A DNA stretch of 64,000 nt from Prevotella sp. (GTDB lineage: Bacteria; Bacteroidota; Bacteroidia; Bacteroidales; Bacteroidaceae): contig JAFUST010000059.1 of the NCBI GenBank assembly GCA_017467535.1, positions 23,513 through 87,512 of the forward strand, written 5' to 3'. Of the stretch, positions 9,109 to 19,763 are shown one piece after another. Position 1 is the first letter of the stretch. Each line of letters starts with the position of its first letter. Made by a program: the position numbers and the translations under genes. Under the pieces are notes generated by a model. That model was not told the DNA's origin. It was given only the letters and a program-made list of their open reading frames with translations, and ran no database searches.

Positions 9109-9666
9109 TTACTTGCCGAAGTAGCGCTTCAGCAGACCGGCAAAGCCGGCACCGTGGCGAGCCTCATCCTTGGCTGCCTCGTGAACCATGTCGTGGATGG
9201 CATCGAAGCCCATGGCCTTGGCCTGCTTGGCCAGAGCGAACTTGTCTGCGCAGGCGCCTTCTTCTGCAGCGGCACGCTTCTCAAGGTTCGTCTTTGTATC
9301 GAACACGACCTCGCCAAGCAGTTCTGCGAACTGTGCAGCGTGAACAGCCTCCTCCAGGCCGTAGCGCTTGAAGGCCTCGGCAATCTCAGGATAGCCCTCG
9401 CGGTCGGCCTGACGAGCCATGGCCAGATACATGCCCACCTCGCCGCACTCGCCGAGATAGTTATTCCGCAACTCCTGAATCATCTCCTCGGGCACGCCCT
9501 CAATCTTGCCGTCGCCCAGACGGTGAACGGTGGCGTAGGTCACCTCGCCCGTCTCCTTCATCTCAGAGAACTTACTGGCGGGAGCCTTACAAACAGGACA
9601 CTTCTCGGGAGCAGCATCGCCTTCGTAGATATATCCACAAACGGCGCAGATAAACTTTTTCTTCAT
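9109..9666 (-). CDS. rbr: Reverse rubrerythrin (peroxide-scavenging)
   Basis: A 185-residue non-haem iron protein, probably reducing hydrogen peroxide in an anaerobe's oxidative defence. It has the reversed domain order. First comes a rubredoxin-like FeCys4 site at the N-terminus ([20 protein letters not shown]), then a ferritin-like four-helix domain with the di-iron carboxylate/histidine motifs [22 protein letters not shown] and DEARHGAGF. The ATG at 9664-9666 starts directly with the rubredoxin motif; the frame extends upstream without homology. It has its own perfect promoter. The neighbouring fur gene (13.3 kb) may be functionally related but is not adjacent. Confidence 0.92.
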   Translation of the reverse strand: MKKKFICAVCGYIYEGDAAPEKCPVCKAPASKFSEMKETGEVTYATVHRLGDGKIEGVPEEMIQELRNNYLGECGEVGMYLAMARQADREGYPEIAEAFKRYGLEEAVHAAQFAELLGEVVFDTKTNLEKRAAAEEGACADKFALAKQAKAMGFDAIHDMVHEAAKDEARHGAGFAGLLKRYFGK

Positions 9667-9706
9667 AATCTTCAATAGTATTTGGTTTAGTTCTGATATT
9701 ACAGCG

Positions 9707-9738
9707 CAAAGATACGCAGAAAAAACAAATCCCGCAAA
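9707..9738 (-). promoter_or_regulatory. Promoter of the rubrerythrin gene
   Basis: Minus-strand TTTG (complement of 9735-9738), 20 nt, then TATCTTTG (complement of 9707-9714): an exact Bacteroidota sigma-ABfr promoter. Its -33 box lies within the terminator hairpin of the upstream operon. Confidence 0.8.
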
Positions 9739-9755
9739 TGTTTTGCAGGATTTGT
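9725..9755 (-). terminator. Intrinsic terminator after the acetylesterase gene
   Basis: Arms ACAAATCC (9725-9732) and GGATTTGT (9748-9755), with additional internal pairing. On the minus strand the stem is followed by a run of T residues (9719-9724). It is placed 25 nt after the stop of the rhamnogalacturonan acetylesterase gene. Confidence 0.75.
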
Positions 9756-9779
9756 TCAGTAATTTATACGATGTCTTTA

Positions 9780-10624
9780 TTATTCCGTGGCCATGCGACA
9801 GGGGTCGTCGTTGGTGCGGTAACGGCTGAGCAAGGGAATCTGCTCGCACAGGGCGTCGGCCAGCAGGCGGGCCACCTGATGTGCACCGTATATGTTGTAA
9901 TGAGTATTGTCCTGTCGGCCATTGGGCACGCTGGGCTCTTCGCCCGGCAGGAACCACATGTGCAGTTTCTTGGAGGCCTCGGTGCCCAGTCCCTGCTCCA
10001 GGTCGTGGGTGATCTGGTTGGCATCCACGAAGAGACAGTTCATGCGGCTGGCCACGTCGCGGGGAGCCACACGATAGAGTCCGTGGGTGTCGACGAGCGA
10101 GTCGCCCTCTACCAGTCCCTGCGCATCCTTGAAAGTGGTCTGGCGCAGGGCCTCGTCGTCATCGTTCTTGGGAGCCACCTTGGCGAAGTTGCGACGCACC
10201 ACGCAGTTCATTAGCACAGGAATGCCGCCGTGCTCGCGGGTCTCGCGCACGTAGCGGGCCAGCATATAGTCGAAAGTAGAGCCGGGATCGGTGTGGCGGT
10301 CGGCCTTGGGTTTCTCGTCATTGTGTCCGAACTGGATGATGACGTAGTCACCGGGCTGCATCTTGTCGAGCACTTTCTGCCAGCGGCCCTCGTTGAAGAA
10401 CGAGAGCGATGAGCGGCCATTGACGGCATGATTGTCCACCACGATGTATTCGGGGTCGAAGTAGCACTGCAGGGCCATACCCCACCCGCGCTCTTTCTTG
10501 CCGCCGGAGATGTCCTTGTTGGCAGCCGTGGAGTCGCCGATGATGAAGATGGTAGTTGTCTTGCGGTTGGTGGCCGACGTCAGCAGGACGGCCAGCAGGA
10601 GCATTGTCAGTAGTTTGAAGTGTT

Positions 10625-10628
<4 letters not shown>
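9780..10628 (-). CDS. Rhamnogalacturonan acetylesterase-like SGNH hydrolase (CE12)
   Basis: A 282-residue secreted esterase with a signal peptide (about residues 1-20, ending near SAT). The SGNH blocks are clear: [12 protein letters not shown] (nucleophile Ser), NHAVNGRSS (Gly), IQFGHNDEK (Asn), and the catalytic Asp-x-x-His block in [12 protein letters not shown]. This pattern is that of family CE12 enzymes, which remove acetyl groups from rhamnogalacturonan I; exact substrate is inferred. Its ATG overlaps the hisS stop by 4 nt (ATGA), so it is translated from the fur-purA-hisS transcript, an unexpected place for a pectin enzyme. The terminator at 9725-9755 ends the unit. Confidence 0.85.
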
Positions 10629-13292
<2,664 letters not shown>

Positions 13293-13781
13293 TTATTCTT
13301 TTGTTTTCTTACTTTTTCTCGTTATCGCCGCCTGGCACGTAGAGCAGATGCCGTAGATGTAGAGCGAGAAGCCGTCCTTGCGGAAACGCTTCAGATGCAG
13401 GGCGTCGATGGCCTCTGCTATCTCGGGGGCCTTCACCTCCGTCACCTTGCCGCACACCGTGCAGATCTGGTGGCAATGGCTGTCGTCGGCATAGCACGCC
13501 TCATACTTGGTTGTCCCCTGGAAGCGGTGGCGGATGACCAACCGCAACTCCATGAACAGGTTCATCGTGTTGTAGAGCGTCGCCCTTGACACGGGGAACT
13601 TATACTCGGCCGTCAGTTTCTCGCCCAGTTCGTCGAGCGTGAAATGCTCCTCCATGCTGTAGACAGCACGCAATATCGCATAACGCTCAGGCGTCTTGCG
13701 ATGATTGTTCATCTCCAAATAGTTGTCCAGAATGCGTTCTACGGCTGAACGCACGCTGTCTTTTTTATCATTTGTCTTCAT
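13293..13781 (-). CDS. fur: Fur-family metal-responsive repressor
   Basis: A 162-residue winged-helix regulator. The DNA-binding half (about 20-95) includes ERYAILRAVYSMEEHFTLDEL and VSRATLYNTMNLF, the recognition helix typical of Fur/PerR. The dimerisation half has two CxxC zinc pairs, CTVCGKV and CSTCQAA, and the histidine-rich DDSHCHQ segment of a metal site. Sequence alone does not separate Fur, Zur and PerR. The candidate -7 box is at 13792-13799. It heads the purA-hisS-acetylesterase transcript and follows the nqr operon terminator. Targets in this window are not obvious; no 19-bp Fur box was recognised. Confidence 0.88.
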   Translation of the reverse strand: MKTNDKKDSVRSAVERILDNYLEMNNHRKTPERYAILRAVYSMEEHFTLDELGEKLTAEYKFPVSRATLYNTMNLFMELRLVIRHRFQGTTKYEACYADDSHCHQICTVCGKVTEVKAPEIAEAIDALHLKRFRKDGFSLYIYGICSTCQAAITRKSKKTKE

Positions 13782-13791
13782 AAACCGTGCG

Positions 13792-13799
13792 CAAAGTTA
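13792..13799 (-). promoter_or_regulatory. -7 box ahead of fur
   Basis: Minus-strand TAACTTTG, an exact TAnnTTTG match, 11 nt upstream of the fur ATG. No good -33 TTTG is present at the usual spacing. Confidence 0.55.
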
Positions 13800-13832
13800 C
13801 AACAATATCTTGAAAAAGAGGAATAAAAAAGC

Positions 13833-13861
13833 AAAAAAATGAGTTTGCACGGAGCAAACTC
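13833..13861 (-). terminator. Terminator of the nqr operon
   Basis: Arms GAGTTTGC (13841-13848) and GCAAACTC (13854-13861) form an 8-bp stem with a 5-nt loop. On the minus strand this is followed by A and seven T residues (13833-13840). It is also the last of four 22-nt repeat units that begin 3 nt after the nqrF stop. Confidence 0.8.
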
Positions 13862-13930
13862 ATTGTTTGGACGGAGCAAACTCCCAGTTTGGACGGAGCA
13901 AACTCCCGGTTTGGACGAAGCAAGCTCCCG
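13843..13930. repeat. 22-nt repeat array A, four units
   Basis: Four contiguous units of exactly 22 nt start at 13843, 13865, 13887 and 13909. Each has a GTTTG arm, a 7-nt centre (mostly GACGGAG or GACGAAG) and a CAAAC-like arm, then about 5 nt of spacer. The array fills the gap between the nqrF stop and fur. Read in the direction of transcription (minus) the core is GTTTGCTCCGTCCAAAC, identical to a unit of array B at 34945-35032. Confidence 0.9.
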
Positions 13931-13933
13931 GTG

Positions 13934-15196
13934 TCAACCACCGAAGTTGTCGTACATGATGCTTTCGGGATCGACACCCAGCGAGTCGAGCATAGAGACG
14001 ACGGCCTTCGACATGGGGCCAGGGCCGCACATGTAGTACTCGATGTCCTCGGGGGCCTCGTGGTCCTTCAGGTAGGTGTTGAGCATCACCTGATGGACGA
14101 AGCCCGGGGTGTACTTCACGCCTGCTGCGTCGGCAGCGGGGTCGGGACGGTCGAGGGCCAGGTGGAAATGGAAGTTGGGATACTCCTTCTCCAGGCCGAG
14201 GAAGTCGTCAAGATAGAACACCTCGTTCAGGGCGCGTGCGCCGTAGAAGTAGTGCATCTCGCGGTCGCGGGTGTGGAGCGTCTTGGTCATGTGCATAATC
14301 TGTGCACGGAGGGGAGCCATACCGGCACCGCCGCCCACCCAGATCATCTCCTTCTTCGAGTCGAAGTGAGGATGGAAGTCGCCGAAGGGACCGCTCATGA
14401 TGACCTTGTCGCCGGGTTTCAGCGAGAAGATATACGACGAGGCAATACCGGGGTTCACCTCCATGAAACCGCTCTTGTCGGCCTTGAACGGAGGCGTGGC
14501 GATGCGCACGGTGAGCATGAAGACATCGCCCTCGGCGGGATAGTTGGCCATCGAGTAGGCGCGGATGGTGTCCTCGGGGTTCTTACACTTGAGCGGGAAC
14601 AGGCCGAACTTCTCCCACGACGGCAAGTACTCGTCGCCAATAAGCGACTTGTCGAAGTCCTTGTCGTAGTCGATGCAGTCGAACTTGGGAATCTTGATCT
14701 GCGCATAAGAGCCAGGCAGGAAGTCCATGTGCTCGCCCGGAGGCAGTTGCACCTTGAACTCCTTGATGAACGTAGCCACATTCTTGTTGGAGATGACGGT
14801 ACACTCATACTCCTTGACGCCCAGAATCGACTCGTCGACATGAATCTTCAGGTCGCCCTTCACCTTGCACTGGCAGCCCAGGCGCCAGTGGTCCTTGATC
14901 TCCTTGCGGGTGAAGTGGGGCTTCTCAGAATCGAGAATCTCGCCGCCGCCTTCCAACACCTGCACCTTGCACTGGCCGCACGAGGCCTTGCCACCACAGG
15001 CGGAGGGCAGGAAGATGCCGTTCTGGTTGAGCGTGGCCATCAGGTTGTTGCCCTGAGGCACGTTGAGCACCTTGTCGCCATTCACAGTAATATTCACGTT
15101 GCCGCTGGGGCTGAGGTACTTCTTGGCCACCAGCAGGATGATGACGATGGCAATGATCGTCACCAGGAATACGATGATACTATTTACGATAAACAT
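13934..15196 (-). CDS. nqrF: Na+-translocating NADH:quinone reductase subunit F
   Basis: Electron-entry subunit of the sodium pump, 420 residues. It has one N-terminal membrane helix (about 3-24), a [2Fe-2S] ferredoxin domain with cysteines in ACGGKASCGQCKV and LGCQCKV, then a ferredoxin-NADP reductase-like module. That module carries the FAD motif RAYSMANYP and NADH-site segments WVGGGAGMAPLRAQ and YYMCGPGPM. It oxidises NADH and passes electrons towards the FMN/riboflavin subunits. It is last in the nqrABCDEF order, as in other bacteria, 14 nt after nqrE. Its stop is followed almost at once by the repeat array and terminator. Confidence 0.96.
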   Translation of the reverse strand: MFIVNSIIVFLVTIIAIVIILLVAKKYLSPSGNVNITVNGDKVLNVPQGNNLMATLNQNGIFLPSACGGKASCGQCKVQVLEGGGEILDSEKPHFTRKEIKDHWRLGCQCKVKGDLKIHVDESILGVKEYECTVISNKNVATFIKEFKVQLPPGEHMDFLPGSYAQIKIPKFDCIDYDKDFDKSLIGDEYLPSWEKFGLFPLKCKNPEDTIRAYSMANYPAEGDVFMLTVRIATPPFKADKSGFMEVNPGIASSYIFSLKPGDKVIMSGPFGDFHPHFDSKKEMIWVGGGAGMAPLRAQIMHMTKTLHTRDREMHYFYGARALNEVFYLDDFLGLEKEYPNFHFHLALDRPDPAADAAGVKYTPGFVHQVMLNTYLKDHEAPEDIEYYMCGPGPMSKAVVSMLDSLGVDPESIMYDNFGG

Positions 15197-15210
15197 ACCT
15201 TTAGCCCTCC

Positions 15211-15834
15211 TTAGATTTTAAGTCCACTGAAACACATCATGGCCATAGCCATCAGACCCACGGTGATGAACGTAATGCCGAGGCCCTGCAGGGGGCGGGG
15301 CACGTCGCTATACTGCATCTTCTCGCGGATGGCGCCCATGGCCACGATGGCCAGCGTCCAACCGATGCCCGAACCCAGCGCATAGACGATGGCATCCCAC
15401 ACGGAGCCGATGTACTTCGTCTCAGAAGGATCGAGCAGGATGCGCTGCTGCATGAACAGCGAGGCACCCATGATGGCGCAGTTGACGGCTATCAGGGGCA
15501 GGAAGATGCCCAGGGCCGCATAGAGCGAGGGACTGTACTTCTCGACGATCATCTCCACCAGTTGAACGATGCCGGCGATGACGGCGATAAAGAGGATGAA
15601 CGACAGATAAGAGAGGTCCATGCCGAAGATGCCGTCCTCGGAGAGCACCTTGGTCTGGAGCAGATAGTCCACAGGAACGGTGACCAGCAGCACGAAGGTG
15701 ACGGCCATTCCCAGTCCCAGTGAGGTCTTCACGTTCTTCGACACGGCCAGGAATGAGCACATGCCCAGGAAGAAGGCGAATATCATGTTGTCGACGAATA
15801 TCGACCGGAAGAATAAACTTATTGCGTGTTCCAT
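15211..15834 (-). CDS. nqrE: Na+-translocating NADH:quinone reductase subunit E
   Basis: Integral membrane subunit of 207 residues with six predicted helices, of the NqrE/RnfA family. The characteristic [15 protein letters not shown] and [22 protein letters not shown] segments surround the conserved cysteines that ligate the membrane Fe centre shared with NqrD. The gene lies 3 nt downstream of nqrD. It works only as part of the NQR complex, in the inner membrane. No unusual features were seen. Confidence 0.95.
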   Translation of the reverse strand: MEHAISLFFRSIFVDNMIFAFFLGMCSFLAVSKNVKTSLGLGMAVTFVLLVTVPVDYLLQTKVLSEDGIFGMDLSYLSFILFIAVIAGIVQLVEMIVEKYSPSLYAALGIFLPLIAVNCAIMGASLFMQQRILLDPSETKYIGSVWDAIVYALGSGIGWTLAIVAMGAIREKMQYSDVPRPLQGLGITFITVGLMAMAMMCFSGLKI

Positions 15835-15837
15835 ATC

Positions 15838-16446
15838 TTACTTCTCCTTATAAAAATATGCACGATGCACCCAGATGACGATGCCCACGAGGATGAGCGC
15901 CATGGCGGGCATGGTCATCATGCCGTTGTTGAAGTCCTTACAATCGATGATCTGGAAGCCCAGCAGCGAACCGCGGCCGAAGAACTCGCGCACGGCTCCC
16001 ACGATGATGAGGATCATGGCATAGCCGATGCCGTTGCCTACGCCATCGAGGAACGAGGGCCAGGGCTTGTTCTGCATGGCGAAGGCCTCCAGACGGCCCA
16101 TCAGGATGCAGTTGGTAATGATCAGTCCCACATAGACGCTCAACTGTACGCTGACATCATAGACGTAGGCCTTGAGCACCTGGCTGACGATGGTCACCAG
16201 AGCGGCCACCACCACCAGTTGCACCACGATGCGGATACGGTTGGGGATAGTGTTACGGATGAGCGAGATGATCACGTTAGAGAAAGCCGTGATCACGGTG
16301 ACGGCCAGGCCCATCACGATGGCGGGCTTCAACTGGCTGGTCACGGCGAGCGCCGAGCAGATGCCCAGCACCTGCACCAGTATCGGGTGGTCGAGGTTCA
16401 GCGGATTGGTGAACGCCTCTTTGTTTTGCTTACTGAATAGTGCCAT
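15838..16446 (-). CDS. nqrD: Na+-translocating NADH:quinone reductase subunit D
   Basis: Membrane subunit of the sodium pump, 202 residues, six predicted helices, NqrD/RnfE family. The N-terminal NPLNLDHPILVQVLGICSALAVTSQ region and the VGLIITNCILMGRLEAFAM segment are the pseudo-symmetrical counterparts of those in NqrE and include the conserved cysteine pair. It starts 4 nt after nqrC. Together with NqrE it forms the intramembrane Fe site on the electron path from NqrF to NqrC. Confidence 0.95.
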   Translation of the reverse strand: MALFSKQNKEAFTNPLNLDHPILVQVLGICSALAVTSQLKPAIVMGLAVTVITAFSNVIISLIRNTIPNRIRIVVQLVVVAALVTIVSQVLKAYVYDVSVQLSVYVGLIITNCILMGRLEAFAMQNKPWPSFLDGVGNGIGYAMILIIVGAVREFFGRGSLLGFQIIDCKDFNNGMMTMPAMALILVGIVIWVHRAYFYKEK

Positions 16447-16450
16447 AGTC

Positions 16451-17074
16451 TTACTCCTCCTTCTTTAAAAAGTCCATGTACTTCTTCTGCAACTGATCCT
16501 GCAGCATCTTGCTGACAGCCGTAGAGGTGACAGTGGCACCGGTAACAGCGTCGACCGTGGTCTCGTTGTTCACGTTCTTCTCCACCGAGAGTGCCAGCGA
16601 GTCCCCTATGAAGATCTGCTTGCCCTGGAACTTGGCCTGCCACTGGGCGTTGTCCTTGATCTCTGCGCCCAAGCCGGCCGTCTCACTCTCATGATTGAAG
16701 TAGGCACCATAGATGGTGTTGCGGTCGCTCTTCACGGCCAGGAAGCAACTGATGCCACCCCACATGCCCTGTCCCTTCAGGGGGAGCACATAGATGGTGT
16801 CGCCTTTGACGGTGGCGGTATAGATGCCCAGCGAATCGGTCTCAGGAGCCACAACAGCCTGATAGAGTGCTATCACTTGCTCGTCAGAAGCGCCTTTCAC
16901 TGTGTCGGCCAGGTTGAGCGAATAGAGAATCTGCTTCTGCCTGTCCAGTTCCACGTTCTTGTCCTGCATGGGCTTCAGCGTCTGGGAGACGAAAGCCAGC
17001 AGGAAGGCCACGATGAGCACCAAAATCGTACTATATATAATAATGTACGCGTTGGAATTAGTGTTCAGTTTCAT
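16451..17074 (-). CDS. nqrC: Na+-translocating NADH:quinone reductase subunit C
   Basis: Flavoprotein subunit of 207 residues: one N-terminal membrane helix (about 10-30) and a periplasmic FMN-binding domain. Covalent flavin attachment by a flavin transferase is expected at the last Thr of the VDAVTGATVTS motif (near residue 185). It is shorter than Vibrio NqrC, as seen in other Bacteroidota. Its ATG overlaps the nqrB stop by 4 nt. It passes electrons across the membrane to NqrB. No apbE-like flavin transferase gene is in the window. Confidence 0.94.
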   Translation of the reverse strand: MKLNTNSNAYIIIYSTILVLIVAFLLAFVSQTLKPMQDKNVELDRQKQILYSLNLADTVKGASDEQVIALYQAVVAPETDSLGIYTATVKGDTIYVLPLKGQGMWGGISCFLAVKSDRNTIYGAYFNHESETAGLGAEIKDNAQWQAKFQGKQIFIGDSLALSVEKNVNNETTVDAVTGATVTSTAVSKMLQDQLQKKYMDFLKKEE

Positions 17075-18216
17075 TTCGTACCTCCTCTCTTCAGTCGTTT
17101 CTTGATATTGCGGTCAACCACGAAGTAGTCGATGGTCGGTGCAAACATATTCATAAACAGGATGGCGAGCATCATGCCTTCGGGGAAGCCGGGGTTCATC
17201 ACACGGATAACGATGGCCATCGCGCCGATGATGAAGCCGTATATCCACTTGCCCGTCTCCGTACGGCACGAAGTGACAGGGTCGGTAGCCATGAAGACGG
17301 CACCGAAGCAGAAGCCGCCCACCACCAGGTGCTGCCACCAGTCAATGGGCGTCATGCCCAATTTGTCGAAGAGCAGGGCTGTCAGCGAACCGCCCACGAA
17401 GACGCTCAGCATGGTCTTCCACGAAGCGATACCCGTGCAGAGCAGGATGACGGCACCGATGGCGATGGCAATGACCGAGGTCTCACCGATAGAACCAGGA
17501 ATGAGACCCGTCACCATGTCGTTGCTGAACTGGAAGGCATCGGGATTGGCCAGCGGCGTAGCACCAGAGAAGCCGTCAGGCAACTGTCCGCCAAAGCCGA
17601 AGATGGGGCTATCGGCAATCCAGGCACGGTCGCCAGTCATCTTCTGCGGCCATGCGAAGAAAAGGAATGCGCGAGCCAGCAGGGCGGGATTGAAGATGTT
17701 CATGCCAGTTCCACCGAAGATTTCCTTGCCGAGAATCACGGCGAAGGCCACGGCGACGGCCAGCATCCACAACGGCAGGTTGACCGGCACGATGAGCGGA
17801 ATCAGAATACCGCTGACCAGATAGCCCTCCTGAATCTCCTCACCCTTCCACTGTGCCCAAGCGAACTCAATGCCCAGGCCAACGGCATAGGATACAACAA
17901 TCTTGGGCAGCACAGCGAGTGCACCAAAGATGAACATATCCATGAACGAGGCGTCGATGCCAGAAGCCAGAGCGTTCTGGTAGCCAACATTATACATACC
18001 AAACAGCAAGGCAGGCATCAGGGCGATGACCACCATACTCATGATGCGCTTCGAGTCGATGGCATCGTGAATGTGGACGCCCCTCTTGGCCGTCGTATTC
18101 GGCACGAAGAGGAATGTCTCGAAGCCGTCGAAGATGGAGCGCAGATAGTGCAGTTTGCTTTCCTTGTTCTCGAAGGAAGGCTTTATCTTGTTGAGATAGT
18201 TTCTTAATGCTTTCAT
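17071..18216 (-). CDS. nqrB: Na+-translocating NADH:quinone reductase subunit B
   Basis: Main membrane subunit, 381 residues, with about ten helices of the NqrB/RnfD family; it holds riboflavin and a covalent FMN and is proposed to form the Na+ channel. The flavinylation motif GFSGATPLAN is present, with Thr as acceptor. VGYQNALASG, FGGTGMNIFNPALLARAFLFFAWP and the CFGAVFMATDPVTSC stretch match the family. It begins 11 nt after nqrA and is translationally coupled to nqrC. Confidence 0.95.
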   Translation of the reverse strand: MKALRNYLNKIKPSFENKESKLHYLRSIFDGFETFLFVPNTTAKRGVHIHDAIDSKRIMSMVVIALMPALLFGMYNVGYQNALASGIDASFMDMFIFGALAVLPKIVVSYAVGLGIEFAWAQWKGEEIQEGYLVSGILIPLIVPVNLPLWMLAVAVAFAVILGKEIFGGTGMNIFNPALLARAFLFFAWPQKMTGDRAWIADSPIFGFGGQLPDGFSGATPLANPDAFQFSNDMVTGLIPGSIGETSVIAIAIGAVILLCTGIASWKTMLSVFVGGSLTALLFDKLGMTPIDWWQHLVVGGFCFGAVFMATDPVTSCRTETGKWIYGFIIGAMAIVIRVMNPGFPEGMMLAILFMNMFAPTIDYFVVDRNIKKRLKRGGTK

Positions 18217-18227
18217 CGTCTACCCTC

Positions 18228-19592
18228 CTATGCGTTTTCTTTACGTAAATTGTTCAGTCCCTCGCGAACGATGCGCTGCAGTTCCAGTTTCGAGGAGTCG
18301 ACGAACTCTGCGAGGGCAAAGTCCTCGGGCGACACCTCGTAGATGCCCAGTTGCTCCATCTTGTCGATGTCACCAGCGATGATAGCCTTGATTAGGTACT
18401 CGCCATAGATATCCATCGGCAGCACGCGATCGTACTCGCCACTCATGATCATGTGACGCTCACCACCCTTCACACGGGCATCGAGCGCATACTCCTTCGT
18501 GCCGAAGAGCCATGAGAAGTAACTGCGGTTGACCGAGAACTGCCCCAGGCGAGGCATGATCCAGCCCAGCATCTCATCGTTGTCATCACCCTCAGGAATG
18601 ATGGTGATCTCCGAGGTGTGGGCACCCAGATAGCCGTCCTTCGTGGTAACGGTACCTGTCAGCACGTTGCCGTTGATGATGCGCACCGAGTGGTCGGCAT
18701 CGTAACTGTTGCAGACCAGCGTCGACAGTTCCTCGCCCACCAGCATATCCACGTAGCAGGGCTTCTTCACCTCACTACCACACAGGGCCACCGTGCGGCG
18801 CAGATCCACCTTGCCTGTATTGAACAAACGGCCGATGAAGAGCACCACCGTGGGGTCGCCGATGGTCCACACCACCTCGCCTTTGTTCACGGGATTCAGG
18901 TGATTGACTTGCACACCCACGTTGCCGGCAGGGCACTTGCCATCGAAAACGGTCACCTCTGCCACTTGTTCCACATTGCGCTTCTGCAGTTCTGCCTGCA
19001 GGCCGGGCTGGATGCCCAGACCAAGATAGGTCTTTGCAATCTTCGACAGAGCCGTCAGTCCCGTCACGAAGTCATCCTCCTGCCCTTTCACCTCATACTC
19101 GAAGCGGCCGGCCAGCGGCTTGTCGCGCAGGGCAGAGACAAAGATGGCCTTCGGCTCGACCGAGGGATTGGTTGAGATGGCATAGGGCAACTGATTGATG
19201 TAGCCAAACAGGCCAGCCTCAAGCAGTGCGTCGACAACAGCCTTGCCATCGAGTTTCGACACATCCTTCTTGCCATAATCTACATAGGAAATCTGCGCAT
19301 CGGCCTCCACTTTCACGCAGAGCACCTTGCGACGCTCACCACGCTCCACTGCGGTCACTTTGCCGCTGACAGGCGAGGCGAAGCGTACTTCGGGATACAT
19401 CTTGTTGACGAACAAGGCATCCCCGGCCTGGATCGTGTCGCCTTCGCGAACCACCACTTTGGGAACCACGCCCTCGAAATCGTCGGGAACCAGCGCAAAC
19501 CGCCCGTTCGAATTGAGTTTGAGTTTTGTTTCCTCAGCAATGCCTTGAAGGTGAATGTCTAAGCCTTTACGTAGCCTAATCACATTTGCCAT
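18228..19592 (-). CDS. nqrA: Na+-translocating NADH:quinone reductase subunit A
   Basis: Peripheral cytoplasmic subunit of the NQR complex, 454 residues, first gene of the operon. IRLRKGLDIHLQGIA at the N-terminus, VREGDTIQAGDALFVNK with a barrel-sandwich fold, and the C-terminal LGWIMPRLGQFSVNRSYFSWLF block are family features. It has no membrane segment. Ubiquinone/menaquinone binding has been reported for NqrA-NqrB, so a quinone-side role is expected. The promoter -7 box is 38 nt upstream on the minus strand; the divergent neighbour is tamB. Confidence 0.95.
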   Translation of the reverse strand: MANVIRLRKGLDIHLQGIAEETKLKLNSNGRFALVPDDFEGVVPKVVVREGDTIQAGDALFVNKMYPEVRFASPVSGKVTAVERGERRKVLCVKVEADAQISYVDYGKKDVSKLDGKAVVDALLEAGLFGYINQLPYAISTNPSVEPKAIFVSALRDKPLAGRFEYEVKGQEDDFVTGLTALSKIAKTYLGLGIQPGLQAELQKRNVEQVAEVTVFDGKCPAGNVGVQVNHLNPVNKGEVVWTIGDPTVVLFIGRLFNTGKVDLRRTVALCGSEVKKPCYVDMLVGEELSTLVCNSYDADHSVRIINGNVLTGTVTTKDGYLGAHTSEITIIPEGDDNDEMLGWIMPRLGQFSVNRSYFSWLFGTKEYALDARVKGGERHMIMSGEYDRVLPMDIYGEYLIKAIIAGDIDKMEQLGIYEVSPEDFALAEFVDSSKLELQRIVREGLNNLRKENA

Positions 19593-19630
19593 TGATATAA
19601 AGAATTGATTAAATTATCGCTTTGCGAGTG

Positions 19631-19638
19631 CAAAATTA
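19631..19638 (-). promoter_or_regulatory. -7 box of the nqr operon
   Basis: Minus-strand TAATTTTG, matching TAnnTTTG, 38 nt ahead of the nqrA ATG. A TTTC (complement of 19658-19661) lies 19 nt further upstream as a weak -33 box. Confidence 0.55.
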
Positions 19639-19702
19639 ATAAAATTTAGGATAACGGGAAAGAAAAGATGAGGAAAAAACGCGGCATTCCAAAGTTTTGT
19701 AG

Positions 19703-19710
19703 TATTTTTG
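19703..19710 (+). promoter_or_regulatory. -7 box ahead of tamB
   Basis: TATTTTTG, a TAnnTTTG match. It lies downstream of the first in-frame ATG (19668) but upstream of the GTG at 19764, which favours the later start. Confidence 0.45.
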
Positions 19711-19763
19711 CACGTAAATTCGCAGATGCCGTGCGGCATTTGCAAAGTCGAACTGACAGAAAC

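Noticed and set aside
9669-9957. Upstream extension of the rubrerythrin frame
   Set aside because: It would run through the promoter, a terminator and the end of the acetylesterase gene; the rubredoxin motif starts right at the ATG at 9666.
13843-13930. CRISPR array
   Set aside because: Units are contiguous 22-nt repeats without 30-nt unique spacers, only four copies, and no cas genes are near. The same holds for the arrays at 34945 and 63587.
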